A DNA stretch of 64,000 bases, taken from CBDFKU01 sp965248975 (lineage in GTDB: Bacteria; Chloroflexota; Dehalococcoidia; Lucifugimonadales; JAGWBF01). Position numbers and translations under genes: made by a program. How positions within the stretch are numbered: the stretch's first letter is position 1; each line of letters begins with the position of its first letter. The stretch covers positions 1-64,000 of the forward strand of contig CBDFKU010000005.1 in NCBI GenBank assembly GCA_965248975.1. The letters are read 5' to 3'. Positions 43,417-52,011 of this stretch are shown here, piece by piece. The notes beneath the pieces were generated by a model that was not told where the DNA came from, did not search any database, and worked only from the letters and a program-made list of their open reading frames with translations.

Positions 43417-44379
43417 CTACTGGAATATGTCGGGATGCAACAGGCGGGCCAGCTCTTCTATTGCTTCCACGAACCGTGGGCCCGCGACGCTGACAAGGTC
43501 GCCGTCTATGGCGTATACCCGACCATCCTTAACCGCGGAAATGTTCTTGAACGCGGGGTCGTCCAGGAACTCCTGTGGCCTTTCCGGGAAGGTGGTGATG
43601 ATGACCTGGGGGTCCCTCTCGACGATGGCCTCGGGAGTAAGCTGGCCGAATAGGGACACGTCGTGGGCGATGTTCTCGGCCTTGAGCATGGTGTAGACCT
43701 TCCCCAGAAGGGTGTCGGGCCCCCTGGTGAAGAACCCGGAGTCGTCGTGGAATATCCTCGGGCCTGTCTCCAGCGCGGCAAGCCTGTCCCGCAGGGACTC
43801 AACCTTCAACTCGAAATCCCGCGCAACCCGCTCGGCGGCTGCCTCGTTCCTGGTTATCCTGCCCCACATGCGAATCTGCCTAGCTATGCCTTCCAGATCG
43901 GTGGGCGTCTCCAGGTAGAGCACCTTCACCCCCAGGGCCTCCAGATCAGGAACGGAGCTGCCGTAGAAGGTGTATATCAGGTCCGGTTCCAGCTCGAGGA
44001 TCTTCTCGGCGTTTATCTGAAACGAGCTGCCTACCCTGGGAACGTCCGTGGCCTCGAGGGGGTAGGACACGAAGTCGTGGGTCCCTACAACTCGGGTGCC
44101 CTCTCCCATCTCGAACAGTATCTCCACCAGCGGCGAGTCGTAGGAGATGATCCTCTCCGGAGCTTCCTCGAAGGTCACCTGGTTGCCGTTATCGTCGGTG
44201 ACCACAACTGGTGGTATCGTTGTAGGTGTCGCGGTGGGCAACGGTGTCGACGTCGGCAGTGGCGTCGGTGTGGCGCTCTCCCCACAGGCGATGCCGAGAG
44301 CCGCCGCGCATAGCAGTAGGCCCGCGATCAGCAGGCGGTATGAGACGGCCCCATTTGGACCAAAGCTTAGCTTAGCCAT
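43417..44379 (-). CDS. btuF: Cobalamin-binding lipoprotein
   Basis: A 320-residue substrate-binding protein. The signal LLIAGLLLCAAALGIAC ends in a lipobox-like cysteine, followed by a T/P-rich linker (residues about 37-57). The binding domain starts VTFEEAPERIISYDSPLVEILF, with DLIYTFYGSSVPDLEALG and PQVIITTFPERPQEFL typical of BtuF/FhuD-type proteins. As a lipid-anchored protein it would suit a cell without a classic periplasm. It lies 14 bases after the radical-SAM-like gene and 3 bases before btuC. Confidence 0.9.
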   Translation of the reverse strand: MAKLSFGPNGAVSYRLLIAGLLLCAAALGIACGESATPTPLPTSTPLPTATPTTIPPVVVTDDNGNQVTFEEAPERIISYDSPLVEILFEMGEGTRVVGTHDFVSYPLEATDVPRVGSSFQINAEKILELEPDLIYTFYGSSVPDLEALGVKVLYLETPTDLEGIARQIRMWGRITRNEAAAERVARDFELKVESLRDRLAALETGPRIFHDDSGFFTRGPDTLLGKVYTMLKAENIAHDVSLFGQLTPEAIVERDPQVIITTFPERPQEFLDDPAFKNISAVKDGRVYAIDGDLVSVAGPRFVEAIEELARLLHPDIFQ

Positions 44380-44393
44380 GTACCTTCCCTCTT

Positions 44394-45737
44394 TCAGACC
44401 AGGTTCCAGCCGGGGTTTCGGGACGCCTCTTCCTTGAGACGGTCCACGATCCAGTCCTTAACACCTTCTGATACGTAAAAGGTCGGTCGGACCAGCTCGG
44501 CCTCATCAGCGATCTGGCCACCATCCAGCGCAAGCCGGGCTTCAGGGGTCCCCGGCAGCACCCTGACACCCACCCAGAGGTTGGCCAGGGCTGGGCTGCG
44601 GGCTTTCAAGAAGTCCAGCTTGGCCTCTACCGTTTCCCGGGTCTCTCCGGGCTCTCCGAAGGTCTGAGACACGATGTAGAGCAACCCCTCGGACTCACAG
44701 AGACCGCACAGCTCCGCCAGGGGCTCCAGGCGCGCCCGGACGTCCTGCGTCTGCAAGCCTGGTCCGCCGACGCCCTTCATAAAGACCAGGTTACAGCCTG
44801 CTTGCTTCATCAGGCCGACCACCTCTTGGTCCCAGCTACCGGATACCGGCGCCAGATATGTGTTCCAGCCCAGGCACAAGCCGGCATCCATGAGGGACCG
44901 ACACAGGGACTTTGCGTAGTCCAAAGGGACGTTAAAAGCCGAGTCTATGAAGAAGACCCTCTGCATGCCATAGCGATCGTGCATTCTCGCGGCTTCCCGC
45001 ACGACCTCATCGACCGGCCGGATCACCCGCCATCCCGCCGCTTCCGGGTCCTTCTCGTCCTCGACGGTGGTGGAGAAGCCTCCGTCCAACTTGGTAACGA
45101 TGCCGATCCCGAAGCCGGCCCGCTGATACCGTGTCATTTCCAGGCCTTCCAGGCGAGGCTCAACTTGGAGCCGGGAGTGGGCCCGGCCGTTGCAGACGAT
45201 CACACCGTCGCTTCGACGATAGACCAGCCCGGGGAGGTCATGGTAATCCTCACCAGCCTCCAGGACGTCGGCCAGCCGTGCGAAGGTCTCTCCGCCGTCG
45301 CCGGCTATGCCCAGATCCGGCTCCAGGAACCGGAAGCACTCCTCGGGCAGAAGACTAAAGGCAGGCCCTCCGCACGCAATGGTACCGGTGCCAACGTCCC
45401 GAAGGCGCTGGATCACTTCCCGACCGAGGGGCAGTGCCCACTGGGGATTCAAGTAGCTGCCGTTGTCCAGGTTACGGATCGAGAGGCCGATGAGATCCGG
45501 CCGGAACTCCCTGACGGTTTTCTCGACGTCGGCAAGGTAGTCGGCGGAGAACATCAGGTCCAGCATCCTCAGATCATGGCGGGCTGCGTCCAGGTACCCC
45601 GCTATGTAGGCCAGCCCGATAGGCAACGGATGGGCCTCCATCCTGCTCATCAGGCGGTCATGCCGGTTGGTCGCTATTAGCAGCACTCTCAAGGAATATC
45701 TCCACGCCGCATCGGCAACGTCGCCCCGCCGAAGCAT
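44394..45737 (-). CDS. B12-binding radical-SAM homolog lacking the cluster motif
   Basis: A 447-residue protein with the B12-binding radical SAM layout. Residues 16-160 form a cobalamin-binding-like domain (RVLLIATN, PLPIGLAYIAGYLDAARHD, IACGGPAF, DLGIAGDGGE). The barrel follows: RAGFGIGIVTK, IRPVDEVVREAARMHDRYG, VFFIDSAFN, FGEPGETRETVEAKL. Where the family has CxxxCxxC, residues 215-230 read TKLDGGFSTTVEDEKD with no cysteine, so the 4Fe-4S cluster cannot form as usual. The frame is uninterrupted, suggesting a maintained non-radical protein. It is the first gene after the cobalamin riboswitch. GGAG precedes the ATG. Confidence 0.82.
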   Translation of the reverse strand: MLRRGDVADAAWRYSLRVLLIATNRHDRLMSRMEAHPLPIGLAYIAGYLDAARHDLRMLDLMFSADYLADVEKTVREFRPDLIGLSIRNLDNGSYLNPQWALPLGREVIQRLRDVGTGTIACGGPAFSLLPEECFRFLEPDLGIAGDGGETFARLADVLEAGEDYHDLPGLVYRRSDGVIVCNGRAHSRLQVEPRLEGLEMTRYQRAGFGIGIVTKLDGGFSTTVEDEKDPEAAGWRVIRPVDEVVREAARMHDRYGMQRVFFIDSAFNVPLDYAKSLCRSLMDAGLCLGWNTYLAPVSGSWDQEVVGLMKQAGCNLVFMKGVGGPGLQTQDVRARLEPLAELCGLCESEGLLYIVSQTFGEPGETRETVEAKLDFLKARSPALANLWVGVRVLPGTPEARLALDGGQIADEAELVRPTFYVSEGVKDWIVDRLKEEASRNPGWNLV

Positions 45738-45754
45738 CGATCTCCGGCCAAATG

Positions 45755-45787
45755 AAAAACCCCCGGCTCTACTCGCGCCAGGGGTTT
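45755..45787 (-). terminator. Riboswitch-linked intrinsic terminator
   Basis: On the minus strand AAACCCCTGGC pairs with GCCGGGGGTTT (one G-T pair), with a short loop and a following TTTTT. It lies between the cobalamin riboswitch and the first gene of the operon, exactly where ligand-controlled termination is expected. Confidence 0.75.
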
Positions 45788-45867
45788 GAATCGTACTCTT
45801 CGGGTTGCCTTTCTGGAGGTGCCAGACTACCCGGGAGCCATTTCTGTCATGCGCAGAGTGGAGCTCC

Positions 45868-46046
45868 GCGTCCCGGGCAGGTTTCCTGACTTACGGATCT
45901 CAGCTTGCCGACGCCTTCCCGTTTCCTCGAAACAGTGGCGCTATCGCCGGCCAGCTCCCCGTTCACAGTGGCGCTACCGTGGCGGACTCGCACCGCCTTC
46001 CCTCTTGAACCCAGTGGGTACCCGGGTCGCTCTATGCGATTGTTAA
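45868..46046 (-). ncRNA. Cobalamin riboswitch
   Basis: The minus strand shows the ordered landmarks of the class: GGGAAGGCGGTGCGAGTCC, then GCCACTGT, then the B12 box AGTCAGGAAACCTGCC (45877-45892). Two GCCACTGT copies occur. It sits between a consensus promoter and a terminator, upstream of B12 transport and salvage genes. When adenosylcobalamin is bound, the operon should be shut off. Confidence 0.92.
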
Positions 46047-46069
46047 AACGAACGATGGATCGTGGCGGG

Positions 46070-46098
46070 ATTATAGCTGTCCCTGTTGGAGTTGTCAA
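46070..46098 (-). promoter_or_regulatory. Consensus promoter of the cobalamin operon
   Basis: On the minus strand TTGACA (46098-46093), a 17-base spacer and TATAAT (46075-46070) match the sigma-70 consensus perfectly. Transcription would begin near 46063 and run straight into the riboswitch. Confidence 0.85.
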
Positions 46099-46111
46099 CG
46101 GACAGGTGGGA

Positions 46112-46966
46112 CTACTCCTCTTCTTCCTCCGGAGGGGTCGGCTCTTCGCTGGAACCCATGGGACTCGCAGGCCCGTCGCCATCGGTAAGGCCGCGATCGT
46201 CGCCGTATGGTGCAGCCCATCCGCCACCGAACTCCTCGTCTTCACTACCGGCCTCAAGATCGTAGCGAAGGAGGGCGTCCCGCAGGTAACCTTTATACTC
46301 ATCCTTACTTCTGGTGGGAAAGGAGCAGACGCCATCAAGGGAAGGGTCCCGATGGGCCTCCCAGATGATGATCGATATCTCCTGCCGGTGAACGCTGATG
46401 ACTGCGGCGTCGTATCTGTTGCCGCCCTTCATCAGGCGAGCGAGCCGCAGGCCCAGCTTGGGCTCTACCTGCCCCAGATACTCGGAAAGGTCATTCAGCG
46501 CCATAAGGAGGTGGTCACGGCACTCCAAGTGCACCGAATCCCCGGCCGCCATCTTCGCGAGGACCTGCCGGGGAGCCGGAGTTTCCAGCATGGTTACCCC
46601 AGATTTGCCGCTTTCCTCGATAAACAGGTAAGGAGTGATCACCTTCCCTTGCTTCGGGGTTGGTTCCGTCTCCTGCAAGTGGGCGAGTCGCTCGATGTTC
46701 TTTTTGGAGATGGTGTTGTAAGGCGCGAGCTTGACCGCGCTTTCGAAGGCGTTCTTCGCCTCCATGTAGCGCCCCAGCTCGAGGAAGGCCTTGCCCAGCC
46801 GGTTCAGGGCCTCCACGTCCTCGGGGAAGACCATGAGTATCCGGCGGTTAACCTCCGTGGCCCTTTCCCAGTTTCCCCTAAGAGCCAGAGCGATGGCCTC
46901 TTTGCTCTGCTCCTCTCTAAGCTTCGCTATTTCTTCCTGGCTGTTGGGTACCTTCACCCTCTCCAC
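46112..46966 (-). CDS. TPR-domain protein with acidic tail
   Basis: A 284-residue cytoplasmic protein. Residues about 20-90 form TPR-like helices (ALRGNWERATEVNRRILMVFPEDVEALNRLGKAFLELG, described here as two repeats). The middle has the strands ISIIIWEAHRD, and the end is strongly acidic (EEPTPPEEEEE). No catalytic motif is seen. It could be a scaffold, but its partner is unknown. Its stop lies 13 bases from the -35 box of the cobalamin operon. Confidence 0.78.
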   Translation of the reverse strand: MERVKVPNSQEEIAKLREEQSKEAIALALRGNWERATEVNRRILMVFPEDVEALNRLGKAFLELGRYMEAKNAFESAVKLAPYNTISKKNIERLAHLQETEPTPKQGKVITPYLFIEESGKSGVTMLETPAPRQVLAKMAAGDSVHLECRDHLLMALNDLSEYLGQVEPKLGLRLARLMKGGNRYDAAVISVHRQEISIIIWEAHRDPSLDGVCSFPTRSKDEYKGYLRDALLRYDLEAGSEDEEFGGGWAAPYGDDRGLTDGDGPASPMGSSEEPTPPEEEEE

Positions 46967-47244
46967 CCCCGGGAGGTAGTCTCTTTAGCGTCAGGCGGCT
47001 ATCTTTCCTCAGGGTAATACACTTCCCATAAACAAGGCAAGGATGTTCTGGCGTGTCATCCCGTCCTCACTCCAGCCCAACATTGACGGGTCTGGACCGA
47101 TCCCCTACCTGGCTACTCTCCCTATCCATAATTGGATACACAAAATCTCCGTACAGGTCAAGTACCTTCGACACAGTTTCTGGGACGGATCAGCCGAAAT
47201 CGAGGAATTCCAGGGAGGCGGCGAGCCTGGTCGGGGATGCGTAC
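46967..47244. other. Intergenic stretch, no recognised feature
   Basis: About 280 bases between the TPR gene and the end of the glycosyltransferase gene. It is less GC-rich than the genes. I see no tRNA, repeat or convincing promoter pair. Confidence 0.4.
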
Positions 47245-47988
47245 CTACCTGCGCCGGTCCTCGTACCTTCTGACCAGAGAGTTCCAGCGTATCTTCAGGA
47301 TATCCCCGGTCATGGCAATCGAGTCTCTGAAGGGCCTCACCTTGCTCTGCGAGCGGTAGTGCCAGTCGATGGCCACCTCTTTGATTCGCAGCCGTCGCTT
47401 GCGGGCAATGAAGAGGATCTCGACGTCGAAGGCGAAGGTGTAGAGCCTCTGGAGGGTGAACAACTCCTGGGCAACCTCGCCGCGGAAGCATTTGAAGCCG
47501 CACTGGGTGTCCAGAAGTCCCGGCACCGCCAGCCCGCGGACCAGCAGGTTATACAGCCGGCCCATAGCGTGGCGTCCCGGGGGCTCGCCGATGCGCCTCG
47601 CACCGGCCACCTCCCTGGAACCCACGGCGATGTCGAAGTCGGACAGCGCCGGAGGCAGGAACCGGGATAGCTGCTCTATGGGCATAGAGAGGTCAGCGTC
47701 ACACAGGAACCGGTATTCTCCGGTGGTCGCCAGGACCCCACGGTTCACGGCCCATCCCTTCCCGCCGTGGGGCACCCGTATGAGCCTCAACCCATCCCTC
47801 GCTCGGGCGTGCTCCTCGACGATGGCAGCAGTCGCGTCGGTGCTGCCGTCGTCGACGACGGCCACCTCCCAGGCATAGTCCTGAGATCCGAGATAATCGA
47901 GGACCTGGGTCAAGGTGAGCCCGATGCGGGCCTCCTCGTTGTAGGCCGGAATTATCAGGGAAAGGAGGGGAGCTGGACTGCTGGTCAT
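47245..47988 (-). CDS. Family 2 glycosyltransferase, polyprenyl-phosphate type
   Basis: A GT-A glycosyltransferase of about 247 residues. LSLIIPAYNEEARI, VAVVDDGSTDAT and FLCDADLSMP carry the nucleotide-sugar site (with the DxD-like DAD). LVRGLAVPGLLDTQCGFKCF and the RSQSKVRPFRDS end are typical of dolichyl/undecaprenyl-phosphate glucosyl- or mannosyltransferases. ATG 47988 gives a compact N-terminus; the frame is open to a TTG at 48069 that overlaps lysC. It follows lysC on the same strand. Confidence 0.87.
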   Translation of the reverse strand: MTSSPAPLLSLIIPAYNEEARIGLTLTQVLDYLGSQDYAWEVAVVDDGSTDATAAIVEEHARARDGLRLIRVPHGGKGWAVNRGVLATTGEYRFLCDADLSMPIEQLSRFLPPALSDFDIAVGSREVAGARRIGEPPGRHAMGRLYNLLVRGLAVPGLLDTQCGFKCFRGEVAQELFTLQRLYTFAFDVEILFIARKRRLRIKEVAIDWHYRSQSKVRPFRDSIAMTGDILKIRWNSLVRRYEDRRR

Positions 47989-48052
47989 CGGAAAGCGATC
48001 TTCATCGGCGGGAAGGTTGTGGGGTGATTCCGAGAAAGGGTCGAGGCGTACG

Positions 48053-49276
48053 TCAGTCCTCTTTCTCAAGCTGGAACGCCCGGTGAAGCGACCTCACGGC
48101 ATCCATCACTCGATCCTGGGCGACGATACAGGTGATCCGTATCTCGGATGTAGTAATCATATCGATGTTGATCTCGTGGTCGGCCATCGCGCGAAACATG
48201 CGCGCAGCGTAGCCCGGTAAGTTCTGCATGCCGGAGCCGACGATGCTCACCTTGCTCAGGGCATCGTCGGTGGTCACGGCCTTGGCGCCGATGACCTCTG
48301 CCACCGGCTTCACAACCGCCACGGCCTTCTCAAGGTCCGTGCGGGTCACCGTGAAGCTGAGGTCGGTGAGGTTCTCCACGCTGGTGTTCTGCACGATGGT
48401 ATCCACGCTGACGCCCATGTCCGCCAAGGGCTCGAAGACGGCTGTGGCGATGCCGGGCCGATCCGGGACGCCCCGCAGGGTTATCTTGGCCACGTTCAAG
48501 TCGTGGGCTATGCCGGTAACCTTGACTCTACTCTCCATTGAAGTTTGCGCCCCTTCGTGTATGAGGGTGCCCGGGGAGTCGCTGAAGCTGGAGGCCACGT
48601 AGATGGGCACGTTGTAGACCGCCCCCAGCTCTATAGATCGGGGATGCATCTTGGCGCCGTAGCTGGCAAGCTCCAGCATCTCCTCGTACCCGATCTCCTT
48701 GAGCTTCCTGGCTTCGGGGACCGCCCGGGGATCGGCGGTGTAGATACCTTCCACATCGGTATAGACTTCACACCGCCCGGCGCCCAGGGCGGCCGCAAGG
48801 GCAACGGCGCTGGTATCGGAGCCGCCACGACCCAGGGTCGTAACGTCCATGTCCGAGCTGACCCCCTGAAACCCCGCGACAATTACGATCTTACCCTCGC
48901 CCAACTCCTTCATCAGCCGGGCCGTGTCCACCCGGTCTATGCGCGCACCGCCGTAGGTGGTATCGGTCCAGATGCCTGCCTGGGAACCGCTGAGGCTTAT
49001 GGCCTGGTGTCCTAAGGCCCTCAGGGCCATAGCCAGGAGGGTTGAAGAAACCAGCTCCCCGGTCGACAGCAGCAGGTCCAGCTCCCGGGGATCGGGAGAC
49101 CCGGAGACGCTGCGGGCCAAGTCCAAGAGATCGTCGGTGGTATCGCCCATGGCGGATACCACGGCTACCACCTCGATCCCGTTATCCTTAGCCCGGCCGA
49201 CCCTCCGGGCCACACTCTTTATCTTCTCGGCGTCGGCTACCGAGCTTCCACCGTATTTCTGAACCACCAGTGGCAT
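48053..49276 (-). CDS. lysC: Aspartate kinase
   Basis: A 407-residue monofunctional enzyme that phosphorylates aspartate, the first step to lysine, threonine and methionine. VQKYGGSSVADAEKI binds substrate; GFQGVSSDMDVTTLGRGGSDTSAVALA is the core (residues about 130-160); two ACT domains at the C-terminus (about 265-400) give feedback control. Length and order are normal. It is downstream of thrB, with a broken Uma2 gene between. Confidence 0.94.
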   Translation of the reverse strand: MPLVVQKYGGSSVADAEKIKSVARRVGRAKDNGIEVVAVVSAMGDTTDDLLDLARSVSGSPDPRELDLLLSTGELVSSTLLAMALRALGHQAISLSGSQAGIWTDTTYGGARIDRVDTARLMKELGEGKIVIVAGFQGVSSDMDVTTLGRGGSDTSAVALAAALGAGRCEVYTDVEGIYTADPRAVPEARKLKEIGYEEMLELASYGAKMHPRSIELGAVYNVPIYVASSFSDSPGTLIHEGAQTSMESRVKVTGIAHDLNVAKITLRGVPDRPGIATAVFEPLADMGVSVDTIVQNTSVENLTDLSFTVTRTDLEKAVAVVKPVAEVIGAKAVTTDDALSKVSIVGSGMQNLPGYAARMFRAMADHEINIDMITTSEIRITCIVAQDRVMDAVRSLHRAFQLEKED

Positions 49277-49296
49277 CGGGCTCCTTGGGTGAGCTT

Positions 49297-49855
49297 TTAG
49301 GATGGGAACAGATCGGCCACCGGCAGGGAGAAGCCGGACAGCAGCTCCTCATCCTCCAGAGTGTCGCCTACGTGGTAACGTCGTCCAGAGCCGTCGGGAG
49401 AATAGACGATCACCATCCTGCTGGAGGGGTAGACCACCCAGACCCGCTGAGCACCCTTTCCGAGATAATCGTTGACCTTCGCCTCCATCTCGTATGCGGT
49501 GTCCGAGGGTGACACGCCCTCTACTGCCAGGTCCGGCGGGCCTTCGACGTAACCCCTGGGCAATCCCCCAGGGAAACTCGCTCGGCCTTGATGAAGGAGA
49601 CATCGGGCCCCGAACGGTGTCGGGGTCCCGATCAAGGGTATATCCGGTCTCCACCATAACGCGTCCCAGGTTGTTTCGCCGGACAAAATCGTAAAGGGCG
49701 GCTCCAATCGCGATTGCAGTCTCTCCGTGTACCCCACCCGGAGACGTCATCTCCACCAGCTCTCCTTTGACCAACTCATACCTGTGGGAGTCTTTGCCGG
49801 CATAACGCTCGAAGAACTCCTCGGCGGTTAGCAGCTTTTCTCTCTGCTGAGTCAT
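49297..49855 (-). pseudogene. Uma2-family (DUF820) endonuclease-like gene with two frameshifts
   Basis: The N-terminus LTAEEFFERYAGKDSHRYELVKGELVEM and GETAIAIGAALYDFV is Uma2-like, running to TLDRDPDTVRGP. Then DVSFIKAERV is in a second frame and GGLPRGYVEGPPDLAVEGVSPSD through YLGKGAQRVWVVYP in a third. Each shift is explained by one missing base, near 49605-49611 (GGGCCCC) and 49565-49569 (CCCCC). Uma2 proteins have a restriction-endonuclease-like fold and unknown role, and are often abundant in Chloroflexota and Cyanobacteria. It overlaps the thrB stop by 4 bases. Confidence 0.82.
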
Positions 49856-50823
49856 TCTGCCAGCTCCTCATCTTGGACCTGGTGGGCACCCAGGGCCGTG
49901 GGCTTCGTTATCTTGACCTGGCCCACGACCCCTGCCTGGCGGGCTGCCTCGGCCATCTCATAGGCCACGGTCATCTCCCGGCCCCGGGTCAGGGCCAGGA
50001 TCGTCGAGCCACTGCCCGACAGGAAGACCCCCAGGGCGCCGCCCTTCATGGCGGCCCTGAAGATCACCTTCATCGGGGGGAACAGTCCCTGTCGATAAGG
50101 TTGATGCAACCTGTCGCCGGTAGCGACGCCCAGGTCTTCCAGCCTTCCGGTCGCCATGGCGTTCACCAGCAGGGCGGTTCTGCCCATATTATACACTGCG
50201 TCCGATGTTCCGACGGTCTCTGGAAGTACAGCCCTGGCGTCCTCGGTCGATATCCTCGCCTCGGGTATGAAGAGGACCGTGTGCAGGCCCGGGGGCAGTG
50301 GAACGGGGGCCGATAGCAGATCGTCCTCCTCCTGGACCACCAACCGCAGACCCCCCTGCAGAGCCGGGGTGACATTATCTGGGTGCCCTTCCAGACGGAC
50401 GGCCGTCTCCAGCAGGGCGTCCTCGGAGAAGGGCTCCGACAGCAAAAGGTTGGCGGCCACCAACCCCCCAACGATGGCGGCCGCACTGCTGCCCAGACCC
50501 CGCTTCAGGGGGATCTCGTTGAGGCAGACCAGCCGTAGCGGGGGTATCTCCGTCCCGGCTCTTTCCATGAGGTGCTCCATGGAGCGGTAGACCAGGTTGC
50601 CCTTGTCCCCGGGGAGTTCGTCCGATCCCTGCCCTTGGACAGCGACCTCCGTCGGACCTCCGGCTTCGATGCGGACCTCGTTCCAAAGATCCAGGGCCAT
50701 ACCGAGGCAGTCGAAGCCCGGGCCCAGGTTCGCAGTGGTGGCGGGCACTTTGACCCTGATGTTTTTAGATTCCACTGGAGGCCTTGATGTCATGTCAATG
50801 ACATAGAATCCTACGTGCTGCAT
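49852..50823 (-). CDS. thrB: Homoserine kinase
   Basis: A GHMP-family kinase of 313-323 residues that phosphorylates homoserine for threonine synthesis. VPATTANLGPGFDCLGMALDLW, the ATP loop LKRGLGSSAAAIVGGL and FLSGSGSTILAL are the three GHMP motifs. The start is ambiguous: ATG 50823 lies about 6 bases from the predicted transcription start, and ATG 50793 leaves a 36-base leader; neither has a strong ribosome binding site. The lysC gene lies downstream on the same strand. Confidence 0.93.
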   Translation of the reverse strand: MQHVGFYVIDMTSRPPVESKNIRVKVPATTANLGPGFDCLGMALDLWNEVRIEAGGPTEVAVQGQGSDELPGDKGNLVYRSMEHLMERAGTEIPPLRLVCLNEIPLKRGLGSSAAAIVGGLVAANLLLSEPFSEDALLETAVRLEGHPDNVTPALQGGLRLVVQEEDDLLSAPVPLPPGLHTVLFIPEARISTEDARAVLPETVGTSDAVYNMGRTALLVNAMATGRLEDLGVATGDRLHQPYRQGLFPPMKVIFRAAMKGGALGVFLSGSGSTILALTRGREMTVAYEMAEAARQAGVVGQVKITKPTALGAHQVQDEELAE

Positions 50824-50835
50824 GTATCGACGCGC

Positions 50836-50864
50836 AGTATAGCACTTTGACCCTAAGGCTGTAA
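50836..50864 (-). promoter_or_regulatory. Promoter of the thrB-lysC unit
   Basis: On the minus strand TTACAG (50864-50859), a 17-base spacer and TATACT (50841-50836) preceded by TGC (extended -10) make a strong promoter. Transcription would start near 50829. Confidence 0.65.
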
Positions 50865-51039
50865 GACCGGTGACCTACCGGTGTCCTAAAGGTGGCCGCA
50901 GGTCCGTTGGACCGGGAGAAATGCAGCTCGATCGTATAATTCTTATGTTAAACGATCACGATTTCGCCTGCTTTGAGCGGGTCCATATGATAAAATTGAG
51001 CATGAGGGGCCTTTGCTCCATCAATGGAAAGAGGACGTT

Positions 51040-52011
51040 GTGAAAGAATCCGTAGACTCCTTCCTGAACCATCTGGTGGTCGAGAAGGGGTTCTCCCAGA
51101 ATACTCTGGAGGCCTACAGAAACGACCTCCAGCAGTTCATGAGGTACGCCCAGGGACGCCTTACCGACACCGACGAGGCGACATGGGCGAAGGTGGATCT
51201 GGGACTCCTGGTCGACTATGTCTCCAACCTGAGGGGCAAAAACGGCTATCGTGAAACCACTACCGCGAGGAAAGTGGCCGCGCTAAAATCCTTCTTCAAC
51301 TTCATGGTGCAGGAAGAAGCCATCGACGAGGACCCCACCGAGTTCCTGAGCGCCCCACGAGTCGGACGCAGCTTGCCCAAGTTCCTGTCCGAAGATGAGG
51401 TGGAAAGGCTCCTTGATCAGGCAGCCAGAGAAGATTCTCCGGAGGGGAAGCGCGACCGGGCCATCCTGGAGCTGCTTTATGCCACGGGCCTCAGGGTAAG
51501 CGAGCTGGTGTCACTCAACATCAGCGACATCAACCTACGAGAAGGTTATGTCCGCTGCCTCGGGAAGGGCTCCAAAGAGCGAATCGCATACATCTACCCC
51601 CGGGCCGTGGAGGTGGCGAGGGACTACATCGAGGGCGCCAGGAATCAGATGCTGTCGGCGGGGACCAGGTCTTCCAAAGCCAACGGCAATGGGGCCGGCG
51701 CGAGCCGGGACCACGGAGAGGCCAAGGCCGGGGAGAAGGCTCTGTTCGTGAACCAGCGAGGGGAGCGCCTCACGCGGCAGTGGGTCTGGAATGTGCTCAA
51801 GGCCTGCGCCAAGAAGGCCTCCCTGGACAAGCCCATCACCCCCCACACACTGCGACACAGCTTTGCCACCCACATGCTTAGAGGCGGCGCGTCCCTGAGG
51901 CACGTCCAGGAGCTGCTGGGCCACTCCAGCATCACCACCACCCAGGTCTACACCCATCTCACCTCCGACCACGTACGTCGCGAGTACGATAAGAGCCACC
52001 CAAGGTCCTGA
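51040..52011 (+). CDS. Tyrosine recombinase, XerC/XerD type
   Basis: A site-specific recombinase of about 323 residues. The N-terminal SAM-like core-binding domain (VDSFLNHLVVEKGFSQNTLEAYRNDL, residues about 4-30) precedes the catalytic domain. Catalytic residues are Arg in ATGLRVSELVSL, HxxR in HTLRHSFATHM, His in LLGHSSI and Tyr in TQVYTHL. XerC/D resolve chromosome dimers at dif. An insertion of about 35 residues (SKANGNGAGASRDHGEAKAG region) between the first Arg and the HxxR box is unusual. GTG 51040 follows AAAGAGG; a TTG at 51013 is an alternative. Confidence 0.9.
   Translation: MKESVDSFLNHLVVEKGFSQNTLEAYRNDLQQFMRYAQGRLTDTDEATWAKVDLGLLVDYVSNLRGKNGYRETTTARKVAALKSFFNFMVQEEAIDEDPTEFLSAPRVGRSLPKFLSEDEVERLLDQAAREDSPEGKRDRAILELLYATGLRVSELVSLNISDINLREGYVRCLGKGSKERIAYIYPRAVEVARDYIEGARNQMLSAGTRSSKANGNGAGASRDHGEAKAGEKALFVNQRGERLTRQWVWNVLKACAKKASLDKPITPHTLRHSFATHMLRGGASLRHVQELLGHSSITTTQVYTHLTSDHVRREYDKSHPRS

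Noticed and set aside
45786..46046. Small plus-strand frames over the riboswitch
   Set aside because: They overlap a well-matched cobalamin riboswitch on the other strand and show no protein similarity.
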